A stretch of DNA of 64,000 nt from Streptococcus sp. F0442 (lineage in GTDB: Bacteria; Bacillota; Bacilli; Lactobacillales; Streptococcaceae). A model generated the notes under the pieces. That model saw nothing but the letters and a program-made list of their open reading frames with translations. It was not told the DNA's origin and ran no database searches. Made by a program: the position numbers and the translations under genes. The stretch covers positions 310,001 to 374,000 of the forward strand of contig NZ_KB373316.1 in NCBI RefSeq assembly GCF_000314795.2, read 5' to 3'. Positions 43,435 through 52,072 of this stretch are shown here, piece after piece (position 1 is the stretch's first letter; each line of letters starts with the position of its first letter).

Positions 43435-44661
43435 ATGTCTAGAAAAAAATGGTATTATATACTGCTAATTCTTGAAGCAATTCTTTATCTTGTTTCTTAT
43501 GGTAGTAGTCTAGTAGTGAGCTATAGTTCCCGAAATCTAAATGGAAATACACCACTGTTCACTGCCTCTAGTATTTTTTCTATCTGGAATGGAATGATTA
43601 TTTGCTGGGTAATTTGGAGAATCATGAAGCAACGTTTAAATGTTGAAGGATTGATAGCTGTTCTTCTCCTCTCAATTACTCAACTACTTATGTTTTTTTT
43701 ACCACCTTTTTCCCCAACAAATCTGCTGAACATTTCCTTTGTGCTAAATATCATTTGTTTAATATGGATTTGGTTGCTTATAAAGAATGTAGAAATGAGG
43801 GAGCTTTTAAACAATTGGAAAAGTAAAGATGGTTGGAAATCATCGATAGCTTATTTAGTACTATTTGTTGCCTCTACAAATATTTCTCCACTATTTATAT
43901 TGATTGGTATGGATAGAACGAGTGACATTTACGCTTTTACACTGCGATACACTGTAATGGAGTTAATGTTTCTACTTCTGATTAATGTTATGATCACAAG
44001 TACAAGTGATAAACTTCAGAAAGTATTTTCTCTTTTGATAATTTTATCTTCTCTTGTTGAGATAGGTGTAGTATACTCTTTCATCTCTCGTATAAGCTTC
44101 TACGGTCTCTTTTATCTTCTCTTATCTATTTATATTGTTTGTCGTGTTTTTGGTTTGTTTGATAGAGTTGCAGATAGCTGGGAGTCCAAGGTGAAAGTAC
44201 AAGATCTATCATCTATTGAAACTAAACCAGAGATGGCAGACTCTCAAGTAGAAGGAGAGATAGATGTAAACGATCAGTTGAATGCTGAGATACGATCAAA
44301 CAATGATAAAGAAAATTCGCCAAAAAGAATTATTCTTCAGTCGTCTTGGTTATGGAGCGCCCTTATAATAGCAGTCTGTCACCTTGGTATTATGATTTTT
44401 CCTTTATTTTTAGGAAACCCCATGTATCTACTGATCTTATATATTGGTGCCATCCATTATATTTGTTTTATGATTGCGACTATATTACTTTTCATTGGTA
44501 TGAGAAAAGGAAGTAAAGGACTCCTAAATGCGGCAGCTATCTTATTTGTTATTTCCATTATAGGTACGCCAGATACTTATTGGATAGGTCCAAATATTTT
44601 ATCCTTTATTCTGGGAGTCTTGGTATTTATTGGAACTATATTATTTAAAAATGGAGACTGA
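43435..44661 (+). CDS. unrecognised membrane protein, tandem family member 3 with extra N-terminal membrane domain
   Basis: 408 residues in two membrane parts. Residues 1-245 hold about seven hydrophobic segments with no motif I know. A charged linker follows (about 250-298, with ETKPEMADSQVEGEID). Residues 300-408 repeat the family core MIATILLFIGMRKGSKGLLNAA and end VFIGTILFKNGD. It is therefore a fusion or elongated paralogue of the two preceding genes. It has its own promoter after the member-2 terminator. Function unknown. Confidence 0.8.
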   Translation: MSRKKWYYILLILEAILYLVSYGSSLVVSYSSRNLNGNTPLFTASSIFSIWNGMIICWVIWRIMKQRLNVEGLIAVLLLSITQLLMFFLPPFSPTNLLNISFVLNIICLIWIWLLIKNVEMRELLNNWKSKDGWKSSIAYLVLFVASTNISPLFILIGMDRTSDIYAFTLRYTVMELMFLLLINVMITSTSDKLQKVFSLLIILSSLVEIGVVYSFISRISFYGLFYLLLSIYIVCRVFGLFDRVADSWESKVKVQDLSSIETKPEMADSQVEGEIDVNDQLNAEIRSNNDKENSPKRIILQSSWLWSALIIAVCHLGIMIFPLFLGNPMYLLILYIGAIHYICFMIATILLFIGMRKGSKGLLNAAAILFVISIIGTPDTYWIGPNILSFILGVLVFIGTILFKNGD

Positions 44662-44676
44662 TTAAAGTAGATAGGG

Positions 44677-44704
44677 TTGAAAATTTTTAAAGATATGTTA
44701 TCAT
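44677..44704 (+). promoter_or_regulatory. promoter of the candidate small RNA
   Basis: TTGAAA (44677-44682), 16-nt spacer, TATCAT (44699-44704) preceded by TGT as extended -10. No open frame with a ribosome site follows. Confidence 0.6.
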
Positions 44705-44710
44705 TTAAGT

Positions 44711-44845
44711 AGATGGTAGGTCATCGAGTACCCATAGGTGCGCGGTAGCCTACCATTTTTGAAGATAAAAAAAGCACCGTGTGAGGGTGCTAGATCTTGC
44801 CTGCTGAACTCGTAAATTGATAGATACCCTACGGGGTATTTTTTT
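44711..44845 (+). ncRNA. candidate structured small RNA upstream of metK
   Basis: The predicted transcript of about 135 nt has three stems. ATGGTAGG (44713-44720) pairs with CCTACCAT (44749-44756) around a structured 28-nt loop and is followed by five T. AGCACC pairs with GGTGCT (44773-44791). ATACCC pairs with GGGTAT (44824-44839), followed by seven T as a terminator. The middle stem is preceded by seven A, so on the reverse strand it would also act as a terminator. No coding frame is supported. I cannot match it to a named RNA family. Confidence 0.55.
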
Positions 44846-44891
44846 GTGAACTTTTTAGGAACTTTGAGGATTGCTTAAGTTTGTTTAATTG

Positions 44892-44923
44892 AGCCCAAAA
44901 AAGCTGATTTAATGGGCTTTTTT
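44892..44923 (+). terminator. second terminator-like hairpin before metK
   Basis: AGCCCA (44892-44897) pairs with TGGGCT (44913-44918), followed by six T. It would stop transcripts that pass the small-RNA terminator and insulates metK. Confidence 0.65.
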
Positions 44924-44952
44924 GAAAATAATTTTCCATATTATTGGTAATG

Positions 44953-44961
44953 TGTTATAAT
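44953..44961 (+). promoter_or_regulatory. extended -10 promoter of metK
   Basis: TGT plus a perfect TATAAT (44956-44961), so transcription would begin at about 44968, at or inside the 5' strand of the riboswitch basal stem. Confidence 0.65.
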
Positions 44962-44964
44962 GAA

Positions 44965-45044
44965 GTGTTATATGGTCCCGATAAGATGATAGACTGTCTA
45001 TCAGTACTTTGTAACTCTATAACACTAATTTTTTAAGGGGGGAC
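44965..45044 (+). ncRNA. SMK box (SAM-III) riboswitch of metK
   Basis: A translational S-adenosylmethionine riboswitch. The basal stem GTGTTATA (44965-44972) pairs perfectly with TATAACAC (45018-45025). An inner hairpin GATAGA/TCTATC lies at 44988-45002. The anti-Shine-Dalgarno GGTCCC (44974-44979) can pair with GGGAC inside the GGGGGGAC ribosome site (45037-45044). With SAM bound, this pairing blocks translation of SAM synthetase. The GGTCCCGA and GGGGGAC signatures and the metK context fit the lactic-acid-bacterial SMK class. Confidence 0.9.
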
Positions 45045-45051
45045 ATTTTTT

Positions 45052-46242
45052 ATGTCAGAACGTAAATTATTCACGTCTGAATCGGTATCTGAGGGGCATC
45101 CAGATAAGATTGCAGACCAAATTTCAGATGCTATTTTGGATGCTATTTTAGAGCAAGATCCAGAAGCACACGTTGCGGCTGAAACAGCTGTTTATACTGG
45201 TTCAGTGCATGTTTTTGGTGAAATTTCAACCAATGCTTATGTCGATATTAACCGTGTGGTTCGGGATACTATTGCAGAGATTGGTTATACCAATACAGAG
45301 TACGGTTTTTCTGCGGAGACGGTGGGAGTTCACCCATCATTGGTGGAACAATCTCCTGATATCGCTCAAGGGGTAAACGAAGCCCTAGAAGTACGTGGGA
45401 ATGCGGATCAAGATCCACTCGATTTGATCGGTGCAGGAGACCAAGGTCTCATGTTTGGTTTTGCGGTGGATGAAACAGAAGAACTCATGCCATTGCCAAT
45501 TTCACTCAGCCACAAGTTGGTTCGTCGTTTGGCAGAGCTACGTAAGTCTGGTGAAATCAGCTATCTTCGTCCAGATGCCAAATCTCAAGTCACTGTTGAG
45601 TATGATGAAAATGACCAGCCAGTGCGCGTGGATACGGTTGTTATTTCAACTCAACACGATCCAGAAGTGAGCAATGAACAAATCCACCAAGATGTGATTA
45701 ACAAGGTCATCAAAGAAGTGATTCCAGCTTCTTACCTAGATGATGAGACAAAATTCTTCATCAATCCAACTGGTCGTTTCGTTATCGGTGGACCTCAAGG
45801 TGACTCAGGTTTGACGGGTCGGAAGATTATCGTAGATACCTATGGTGGTTACTCCCGTCACGGGGGTGGTGCCTTCTCGGGTAAGGATGCCACTAAGGTA
45901 GACCGTTCCGCTTCTTATGCAGCTCGCTACATTGCCAAAAACATTGTGGCAGCAGGGCTTGCTAAGAAAGCAGAAGTTCAATTGGCTTACGCGATCGGGG
46001 TAGCTCAACCTGTCTCTGTTCGGATCGATACCTTTGGGACTGGAACCGTAGCCGAAAGTAAGCTGGAACAAGCAGCTCGTCAAATCTTTGACCTTCGTCC
46101 AGCAGGAATCATCCAAATGCTGGATCTCAAACGTCCAATCTATCGTCAAACAGCGGCATACGGCCATATGGGACGGACAGATATTGACCTTCCATGGGAA
46201 CGTTTAGACAAGGTAGAAGCCTTGAAAGAAGCTGTAAAATAA
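45052..46242 (+). CDS. metK: S-adenosylmethionine synthetase
   Basis: Makes SAM from methionine and ATP. The signatures are [18 protein letters not shown] at the N-terminus, [10 protein letters not shown] near residue 126, [14 protein letters not shown], and GGGAFSGKD. Length is 396 residues. The unusually G-rich ribosome site ends 9 nt before the ATG and is part of the SMK riboswitch, so expression is repressed by its own product. Confidence 0.97.
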   Translation: MSERKLFTSESVSEGHPDKIADQISDAILDAILEQDPEAHVAAETAVYTGSVHVFGEISTNAYVDINRVVRDTIAEIGYTNTEYGFSAETVGVHPSLVEQSPDIAQGVNEALEVRGNADQDPLDLIGAGDQGLMFGFAVDETEELMPLPISLSHKLVRRLAELRKSGEISYLRPDAKSQVTVEYDENDQPVRVDTVVISTQHDPEVSNEQIHQDVINKVIKEVIPASYLDDETKFFINPTGRFVIGGPQGDSGLTGRKIIVDTYGGYSRHGGGAFSGKDATKVDRSASYAARYIAKNIVAAGLAKKAEVQLAYAIGVAQPVSVRIDTFGTGTVAESKLEQAARQIFDLRPAGIIQMLDLKRPIYRQTAAYGHMGRTDIDLPWERLDKVEALKEAVK

Positions 46243-46258
46243 TTCGTTGAAATATAAA

Positions 46259-46289
46259 AGTTAGGGTTCCTATGATCCTAGCTTTTTTT
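46259..46289 (+). terminator. terminator of metK
   Basis: AGTTAGG pairs with CCTAGCT (one G-U pair), followed by seven T. Confidence 0.8.
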
Positions 46290-46305
46290 CATTTTGAAAA
46301 TTTCT

Positions 46306-46339
46306 ACAGATGGAAAAATAGGTCCATCTGTGGTATAAT
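46306..46339 (+). promoter_or_regulatory. murA promoter with 9-bp inverted repeat
   Basis: ACAGATGGA (46306-46314) and TCCATCTGT (46323-46331) form a perfect inverted repeat over the -35 region. It runs directly into TGG plus TATAAT (46334-46339). The arrangement suggests an operator for an unidentified regulator. Confidence 0.55.
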
Positions 46340-46409
46340 AGATTCAGTATTTTAAATACGTTGTCCCTTTTATTTCCGTTGTAAAAAACGATAGTAAAAG
46401 GAAAAAGAC

Positions 46410-46433
46410 TTGAAAGAGCTAATGAATTATTAA
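46410..46433 (+). other. possible 7-codon leader peptide coupled to murA
   Basis: TTG at 46410 follows AAAAGGA by 7 nt and encodes MKELMNY. Its TAA (46431-46433) lies one base before the murA ATG, which itself has no good ribosome site. Translational coupling is therefore possible. The case rests on spacing only. Confidence 0.3.
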
Positions 46434-46434
46434 A

Positions 46435-47694
46435 ATGAAAAAAATTGTAATAAATGGTGGTCGCCCTCTAAAAGGAGAGGTGACCATTAGTGGTGCAAAA
46501 AATAGTGTAGTAGCCCTTATTCCTGCGACCATTTTGGCAGATGATGTTGTAACCCTAGACGGAGTACCGGATATCTCAGATGTCGCAAGTTTGATTGAGA
46601 TCATGACCATCATGGGGGCTAAGATTGAGCGTAATGAGGACAGTTTGATCATTGATCCACGTGGGGTCAAGGATATGCCGATGCCGTTTGGTAAGATCAA
46701 TAGTCTGCGAGCATCCTATTATTTCTATGGGAGTTTACTAGGCCGCTATGGTCAAGCAACTGTTGGCTTACCTGGTGGATGCGATCTTGGTCCACGTCCC
46801 ATTGATTTGCATTTGAAGGCCTTTGAAGCGATGGGAGCAGCCATGACCATGGATGGTTCAAGTATGAAGCTTGCGACTGATGGCAGGCCTCTCCAAGGAG
46901 CCAACATCTACATGGACACCGTTAGTGTCGGTGCTACAATCAATACGATTTTGGCGGCCGTCAAGGCTGAAGGTCGTACAGTGATTGAGAATGCTGCTCG
47001 GGAACCTGAAATTATTGATGTAGTAACCTTGCTCAACAACATGGGAGCTCGTATTCGTGGAGCAGGAACAGACATGATTATCATTGACGGTGTTGCCCAT
47101 TTGCATGGGACGAGACACCAGGTCATTCCGGATCGGATCGAGGCAGGAACTTATATTGCGCTTGCAGCTGCTATTGGCGAAGGTATTCAGATCAATAATG
47201 TCTTGTATGAGCATTTGGAGAGCTTTATTGCTAAGTTGGAGGAGATGGGTGTGCGCATGACCATTTCTGAAGATAGCATCTTTGTAGAAAAGCAAACTGG
47301 TTTGAAGGCGATCCAGATCAAAACATCTCCTTATCCTGGTTTTGCGACAGATCTGCAACAACCGATCACTCCTTTGCTTTTAACAGCTAGTGGACGTGGG
47401 CGTATTGTCGATACAATTTATGAAAAACGGGTCAACCATGTGCCAGAATTGGCTAAAATGGGGGCTACTATTTCGACCTTGAACGACCACATTATCTATG
47501 AAGGGCCAAATCAATTAACTGGATCCAGTGTGAAAGCGACGGATCTTCGAGCTGGTGCTGCCTTGGTGATTGCGGGTCTTATGGCTTCTGGAACAACAGA
47601 GATTACAAATGTGGAATACATCCTTCGCGGATATTCAGATATTATTGATAAGTTGACCCAACTTGGAGCAGAGATCCAATTAGTAGAGGATTAG
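46435..47694 (+). CDS. murA: UDP-N-acetylglucosamine 1-carboxyvinyltransferase
   Basis: First committed step of peptidoglycan synthesis: enolpyruvyl transfer from PEP to UDP-GlcNAc, the fosfomycin target. [13 protein letters not shown] is at the N-terminus, with catalytic Cys116 in [24 protein letters not shown] and [12 protein letters not shown] follow. Length is 419 residues. Streptococci carry two MurA paralogues; I cannot tell which one this is from sequence alone. The ATG lacks a clear ribosome site. Confidence 0.95.
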   Translation: MKKIVINGGRPLKGEVTISGAKNSVVALIPATILADDVVTLDGVPDISDVASLIEIMTIMGAKIERNEDSLIIDPRGVKDMPMPFGKINSLRASYYFYGSLLGRYGQATVGLPGGCDLGPRPIDLHLKAFEAMGAAMTMDGSSMKLATDGRPLQGANIYMDTVSVGATINTILAAVKAEGRTVIENAAREPEIIDVVTLLNNMGARIRGAGTDMIIIDGVAHLHGTRHQVIPDRIEAGTYIALAAAIGEGIQINNVLYEHLESFIAKLEEMGVRMTISEDSIFVEKQTGLKAIQIKTSPYPGFATDLQQPITPLLLTASGRGRIVDTIYEKRVNHVPELAKMGATISTLNDHIIYEGPNQLTGSSVKATDLRAGAALVIAGLMASGTTEITNVEYILRGYSDIIDKLTQLGAEIQLVED

Positions 47695-47751
47695 CGACAG
47701 TGGTGGGGATCTGGTAAGAGCGACCAGGATAACAGAGCATTGGAGTTGAAA

Positions 47752-48303
47752 ATGAATATTTGGACGCACTTAGCTGCCTATTCACTGATTGAAACAAAAA
47801 GGTTGTATTTACGACCTTTTCTCTTTGAGGATGCAGAAGATTTTTATAAGATTGCTTCGAATCCTGAAAATCTACAGTTTATCTTTCCTGTTCAAGCAGA
47901 TCTTACCGAGACCCAGTATGTACTGGCTAACTATTTCATGAAAAATCCTTTAGGAGTGTGGGCCATCTGTGATAAGAAAACAAATCAAATGATCGGTTCC
48001 ATCAAGTTTGAAAAGTTGGATGAAATCAAGGGAGAAGCTGAGTTAGGCTATTTTTTACGCAAAGATTTTTGGGGAAAAGGCCTGATGACAGAAGCGGTCA
48101 AAGAGTTGGTTTATCTATCATTTGAGAAATTTCAACTAAAAGAAATCAGGGTCATCACTCATGTTGAAAATACAGGGAGTCAAAGAGTCGCTCTAAAGGC
48201 TGGATTTCGTCTCTTTCGTCAATTTAAAGGGAGCGACCGATATACGCGTAAAATGCGCGATTATTATGATTTCCGCATAGGTAGAGGGGACTTTTATGAG
48301 TAA
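47752..48303 (+). CDS. GNAT family N-acetyltransferase (RimJ/RimL-like)
   Basis: A 183-residue acetyl-CoA-dependent transferase. TKRLYLRPFLFEDAEDFYKIASNPE is the RimJ-type start, GYFLRKDFWGKGLMTEAVKEL is the acetyl-CoA-binding motif A near residues 100-120, and ENTGSQRVALKAGF follows. The acceptor is unknown. ATG 47752 follows TTGGAG by 6 nt; an upstream TTG at 47740 is less likely. It overlaps spxR by 8 nt. Confidence 0.9.
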   Translation: MNIWTHLAAYSLIETKRLYLRPFLFEDAEDFYKIASNPENLQFIFPVQADLTETQYVLANYFMKNPLGVWAICDKKTNQMIGSIKFEKLDEIKGEAELGYFLRKDFWGKGLMTEAVKELVYLSFEKFQLKEIRVITHVENTGSQRVALKAGFRLFRQFKGSDRYTRKMRDYYDFRIGRGDFYE

Positions 48304-49573
48304 ACACCAAGAGATTTTAGATTATCTCGAAAAATTACCGATTGGGAAACGGGTCAGTGTTCGGAGCATCTCAAATTTTTTGAATGTCAGTGATGGGACG
48401 GCCTATCGGGCCATTAAAGAGGCTGAAAATCAAGGGATTGTAGAAACAAGGCCTAGAAGTGGGACCATCCGTGTCAAATCGCAAAAGTCTGTACTAGAGC
48501 ATCTGACCTATCGGGAAATTTTAGAGATCACCGCTTCGGAGATTTTAGCTGGGGAAGCGGGTCTCGAAAAAGAATTTAATAAATTTTACATTGGGGCCAT
48601 GACGGAAGAGCATGTCTTAGACTATGTGTCTGAGGGAGGACTCCTAATTGTTGGAGACAGAACCAATATCCAACGTCTCGCCTTAAAACACGACAATGCA
48701 GTCTTGGTCACGGGAGGTTTTGAAGTTGACGAGGATGTGATTTCGCTTGCGAATCGGGTGCAGATCCCAGTGATTCGGACGGCTCATGATACCTATACCG
48801 TCGCTACCATGATCAATAAGGCCTTATCCAATATGCAAATCAAGACGGATATCTTGACAGTGGAGCAGGTTTATCGGCCTTTTCATGAGTATGGTTATCT
48901 TTCTGAAACCGATACGGTAAGGGATTATTTGGATTTAGTCCGGAAAAATCGCTTTAGCCGCTTTCCAGTTGTCAATCAACACCAGATGGTGGTTGGGGTT
49001 GTGACCATGAGAGATGCTGGAGATAAAGCGCCTCAGACGACCCTCGATAAGGTGATGTCACGGACCATTTTTACCACTAATTTGTCCACCAGTATTGCAA
49101 CGATTAGCCAACGGATGATCGCTGAAGACTATGAAATGATTCCTGTTGTTCGCAATAACCAGACCTTGCTTGGTGTGATCACGCGTCGGGATGTCATGGA
49201 TCGGATTAGCAAGGTGCAGTTTTCGAGCTTACCAACCTTTAGTGAGCAAATTGGTCAAAAGATTCAAACGGAGAACGACCATTACCAATTTACAGTGGAA
49301 CCGAGTATGCTGGAGAAAAGCGGTGTTTTGGCCAATGGGGTTATGATCGAAGTGCTGATGAAGGTTGTACGCAAGATGATGCAACACAGTGGGCGTAGCT
49401 TGATTGTCGAACAGTTGATCATCAATTTTTTACAGGCTGTGCAGGTGGATGATGTGATCCGCATTGAACCACAACTAGTTCGACGAACCAGACGTTCGGC
49501 CTTGGTTGATTTTAGCTTGTATTTAGATCTGCAGCTAGTCGCGAAAGCAACCATTACGATTAAGATTAATTAA
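48296..49573 (+). CDS. spxR: SpxR-like HTH-DRTGG-CBS-HotDog regulator
   Basis: Domains in order are an N-terminal helix-turn-helix (about 15-60, SISNFLNVSDGTAYRAIKE), a DRTGG domain (about 70-185), two CBS repeats (about 195-310, with FSRFPVVNQHQMVVGVVTMRD and MIPVVRNNQTLLGVITRRD), and a HotDog domain (about 325-425). In S. pneumoniae the protein with this layout, SpxR, raises expression of pyruvate oxidase spxB and probably senses an adenosyl ligand. Length is 425 residues. It overlaps the GNAT gene and precedes map by 20 nt. Confidence 0.9.
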   Translation: MSKHQEILDYLEKLPIGKRVSVRSISNFLNVSDGTAYRAIKEAENQGIVETRPRSGTIRVKSQKSVLEHLTYREILEITASEILAGEAGLEKEFNKFYIGAMTEEHVLDYVSEGGLLIVGDRTNIQRLALKHDNAVLVTGGFEVDEDVISLANRVQIPVIRTAHDTYTVATMINKALSNMQIKTDILTVEQVYRPFHEYGYLSETDTVRDYLDLVRKNRFSRFPVVNQHQMVVGVVTMRDAGDKAPQTTLDKVMSRTIFTTNLSTSIATISQRMIAEDYEMIPVVRNNQTLLGVITRRDVMDRISKVQFSSLPTFSEQIGQKIQTENDHYQFTVEPSMLEKSGVLANGVMIEVLMKVVRKMMQHSGRSLIVEQLIINFLQAVQVDDVIRIEPQLVRRTRRSALVDFSLYLDLQLVAKATITIKIN

Positions 49574-49593
49574 ACAAAAGAAATGAGGAGACA

Positions 49594-50454
49594 ATGATTA
49601 CATTAAAATCACAACGTGAAATTGAAGCCATGGATCGTGCAGGAGATTTCCTTGCCAGCATCCATATTGGATTGCGTGACTTGATCAAGCCAGGGCTTGA
49701 CCTATGGGAAGTAGAAGAATATGTCCGTCGTCGCTGTAAAGAAGCCAATGTCTTGCCGCTTCAGATCGGTGTAGAAGGCAGTCTCATGGACTATCCTTAT
49801 GCGACTTGCTGTGGTTTGAATGACGAAGTAGCCCATGCTTTTCCACGTCACGTCATTCTCAAAGATGGGGATCTCCTCAAGGTGGATATGGTCTTGTCAG
49901 AACCGCTTGATAAATCTGTTTTGGATGTATCAAAATTAGATTTTGATAATGTTGCGCAAGTCAAAAAATACACAGAGTCTTACACTGGTGGTTTAGCTGA
50001 TTCATGCTGGGCCTATGCTGTCGGAAATGTTTCTCAAGAAGTCAAAGATTTGATGGATGTGACCAAAGAATGTCTCTATAAAGGGATTGAGAAAGCGGTC
50101 GTTGGCAATCGTTTAGGAGATATTGGTGCAGCGATTCAAGAATATGCTGAAAGCAAAGGTTATGGCGTCGTGCGCGATTTGGTTGGGCACGGAGTAGGTC
50201 CAACGATGCACGAAGAACCAATGGTACCGCATTATGGACGGGCTGGACGTGGTCTTCGCTTGCGTGAGGGAATGGTCTTGACGATTGAACCAATGATTAA
50301 TACAGGTACCTGGGAAATTGATACAGATTTGAAAACTGGATGGGCTCATAAGACCCTTGATGGTGGTCTGTCTTGTCAATATGAGCATCAATTTGTGATT
50401 ACAAAAGATGGTCCAGTGATTTTAACTAGTCAAGGTGAAGAAGGAACTTACTAA
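49594..50454 (+). CDS. map: type I methionine aminopeptidase
   Basis: Removes the initiator methionine from new proteins. Metal-binding residues are seen in KVDMVLSEP (Asp, with the second Asp shifted in this longer streptococcal form), DLVGHGVGPTMHEEP (His) and MVLTIEPM (Glu), and the final CQYEHQFVITKDGP supplies the last Glu. Length of 286 residues is longer than the E. coli enzyme because of an insert at about residues 105-135 (ESYTGGLADSCWAYAVG), usual in streptococci. Confidence 0.94.
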   Translation: MITLKSQREIEAMDRAGDFLASIHIGLRDLIKPGLDLWEVEEYVRRRCKEANVLPLQIGVEGSLMDYPYATCCGLNDEVAHAFPRHVILKDGDLLKVDMVLSEPLDKSVLDVSKLDFDNVAQVKKYTESYTGGLADSCWAYAVGNVSQEVKDLMDVTKECLYKGIEKAVVGNRLGDIGAAIQEYAESKGYGVVRDLVGHGVGPTMHEEPMVPHYGRAGRGLRLREGMVLTIEPMINTGTWEIDTDLKTGWAHKTLDGGLSCQYEHQFVITKDGPVILTSQGEEGTY

Positions 50455-50537
50455 AAGATGAAGAGGGAAGAATGGAGCTGAAGGCAAGTGTCTGGTTTCG
50501 CTCTTTGCTCTTTTTTAGTAAAACGGGGAGGTGACGG

Positions 50538-51509
50538 ATGAAAAAGGTCCTACAAAAAATGCTTGATCAGCCATTTATAAAGGGATTTGTGCGTTTTTAT
50601 CAAAGTTCAGAATCGGATATTACTAGCATTGCGGTGGCTTATTATTTGCTGATTTCGATTTTTCCTTTGATGCTGATTACGGCCAATATTCTCCCCTACT
50701 TTCATATTCGTCCCACTCAGATTCTATTGAGCTTAGAAAAAATCTTACCTAGCTCCTTGTATCGGACAGTGGCCCAGATGATCTCGAGTGTATTGACCAA
50801 GCCTTCTACGGGCTTACTGAGTTTCTCGATTATTTCTGCCTTGTGGATTTTCTCTCAGAGCATTGCCTACCTTCAAAAGGCCTATAATAAAAGTTATGGG
50901 GTTGAGAAGGAACGTGGCATTATCTGGGGACGACTCTTTAGCTTTCTGATCAGTTTTGCCTTGCAGGGCTTATTTGGCCTCTCGCTCATCCTCTCGATGT
51001 TTGGCAAGATGATCGTCCGCTATCTCTATCAAACTTTTTCATTTGACAGAACCATCTATATCCGCTTGTTGAATTTGACGGAACCGACCATTTACCTTTT
51101 GCTCTTTGTCAGTCTGGTCCTGCTCTATTACACTCTACCAAATGTAAAGATTCCTAAATTTAGATATGTCTTTCCAGGGGCCTTCTTTGTAGTCATTGTC
51201 TTGTATGCTATTTTGAATATCTTTTGGAAATACGTAGATCGCTATGTGAGTCATTTTTTGGATGCCCGCTTCTTTGGTTCGGTCGTCCTTGCCGTTATTA
51301 TGTTCTGGTTTATCTTAGTAGCGAAAATCATGATTATTGGTTGTATTTTAAACGCCAGTATCCAATTTGCGAGAGAAGCCAAGTTTCAAACGCGTAGTGG
51401 AGAAATTGTCTCCAAATTAAAAACGGAACAAGTGGCTTTCCGACACAGGGAAGCATCTCTCAAATTAAAGCAGCGTTTGCGTCTCAAACATACTCATAAA
51501 ACTAAATAA
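50538..51509 (+). CDS. YihY/virulence factor BrkB family membrane protein
   Basis: A 323-residue protein with about six helices (YYLLISIFPLMLITANIL, then LGLSLILSMFGKMIVRYLY type segments). The family consensus SITSIAVAYYLL-like start and the PGAFFVVIVLYAILNIFWKYVDRY block are visible. The C-terminus is basic and cytoplasmic. The family was once called RNase BN by error; its actual role is unknown. GGGGAGGTG precedes the ATG. Confidence 0.88.
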   Translation: MKKVLQKMLDQPFIKGFVRFYQSSESDITSIAVAYYLLISIFPLMLITANILPYFHIRPTQILLSLEKILPSSLYRTVAQMISSVLTKPSTGLLSFSIISALWIFSQSIAYLQKAYNKSYGVEKERGIIWGRLFSFLISFALQGLFGLSLILSMFGKMIVRYLYQTFSFDRTIYIRLLNLTEPTIYLLLFVSLVLLYYTLPNVKIPKFRYVFPGAFFVVIVLYAILNIFWKYVDRYVSHFLDARFFGSVVLAVIMFWFILVAKIMIIGCILNASIQFAREAKFQTRSGEIVSKLKTEQVAFRHREASLKLKQRLRLKHTHKTK

Positions 51510-51512
51510 AGG

Positions 51513-51540
51513 AAATCAGATTTGATCTGGTTTTTTTTTT
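51513..51540 (+). terminator. terminator after the YihY-family gene
   Basis: AAATCAGA pairs with TCTGGTTT (one G-U pair) around a 5-nt loop, followed by ten T. Confidence 0.85.
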
Positions 51541-51546
51541 GATTTA

Positions 51547-51570
51547 TTTTTATTGCATTTGCAATAAAAA
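51547..51570 (+). promoter_or_regulatory. perfect palindrome, probable operator of the MarR-family gene
   Basis: TTTTTATTGC (51547-51556) and GCAATAAAAA (51561-51570) are an exact inverted repeat with 4-nt spacer. It covers a candidate -35 (TTGCAA, 51559-51564), which lies 16 nt before TAGGAT (51581-51586). This fits autorepression by the adjacent MarR regulator. Confidence 0.65.
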
Positions 51571-51607
51571 TTTGTTAGGATAGGATTATCAAAAAAGGAG
51601 GAGTAGG

Positions 51608-52072
51608 ATGAGTATTTTACGCGAGATTGGCATCATCGCGCGTGCTCTTGATTCCATTGCGAATATCGAATTTCGTGATATTGACTTGGCACGTGGTCAA
51701 TATCTCTACCTGGTGCGAATTGCAGAACAACCAGGGATCATCCAAGAAGAACTCTCTGATCTCTTAAAAGTCGATCGGTCCACGGTTGCTAGATCCGTAA
51801 AAAAACTAGAAGAGCGTGGTCTGATTCAGCAACGTCCCCTGGGGGAAAACCTCAAAATCAAGGAATGGGAATTAACTGAAAAAGGTCAGGAGATATACCC
51901 CTTCATTTTAGGGGAGCATCTTTACTCTGAGAAAACCGCCTTAAAAGGCTTTTCAAAAGAAGAAGTCGCACAGTTAGAGGAATATCTCATCCGAGTACGT
52001 GAGAATATTACCTTGGATTGGGAGCTGGTCAAAAAAGGTCAAAAAAGAAATTATAGTGAGGTAAAACAATGA
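51608..52072 (+). CDS. MarR family transcriptional regulator
   Basis: 154 residues with the MarR winged helix. QYLYLVRIAEQPGIIQEELSDLL leads into the recognition helix VDRSTVARSVKKLEERGLI, with the wing QRPLGENLKIKEWELT. It probably represses itself and the next gene through the palindrome at 51547-51570. It overlaps the following gene by 4 nt. The ligand is unknown. Confidence 0.92.
   Translation: MSILREIGIIARALDSIANIEFRDIDLARGQYLYLVRIAEQPGIIQEELSDLLKVDRSTVARSVKKLEERGLIQQRPLGENLKIKEWELTEKGQEIYPFILGEHLYSEKTALKGFSKEEVAQLEEYLIRVRENITLDWELVKKGQKRNYSEVKQ

Noticed and set aside
44764..44791. A-run plus AGCACC/GGTGCT hairpin resembling the 3' end of a tracrRNA
   Set aside because: No anti-repeat, no cas genes and no CRISPR repeats are present, and the loop differs from known tracrRNA ends.
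44711..44845. Possible cia-dependent csRNA
   Set aside because: The promoter lacks the TTTAAG direct repeat at the required distance from the -10.
44661..44850. Possible type I toxin-antitoxin (Fst/par-like) locus from opposed terminators
   Set aside because: No small hydrophobic toxin frame with a ribosome site is found on either strand, and direct repeats typical of par loci are missing.
46858..47361. 167-codon reverse-strand open frame within murA
   Set aside because: It lies wholly inside a conserved gene, has Cys/His/Ser-rich shadow composition and no ribosome site or family signature.
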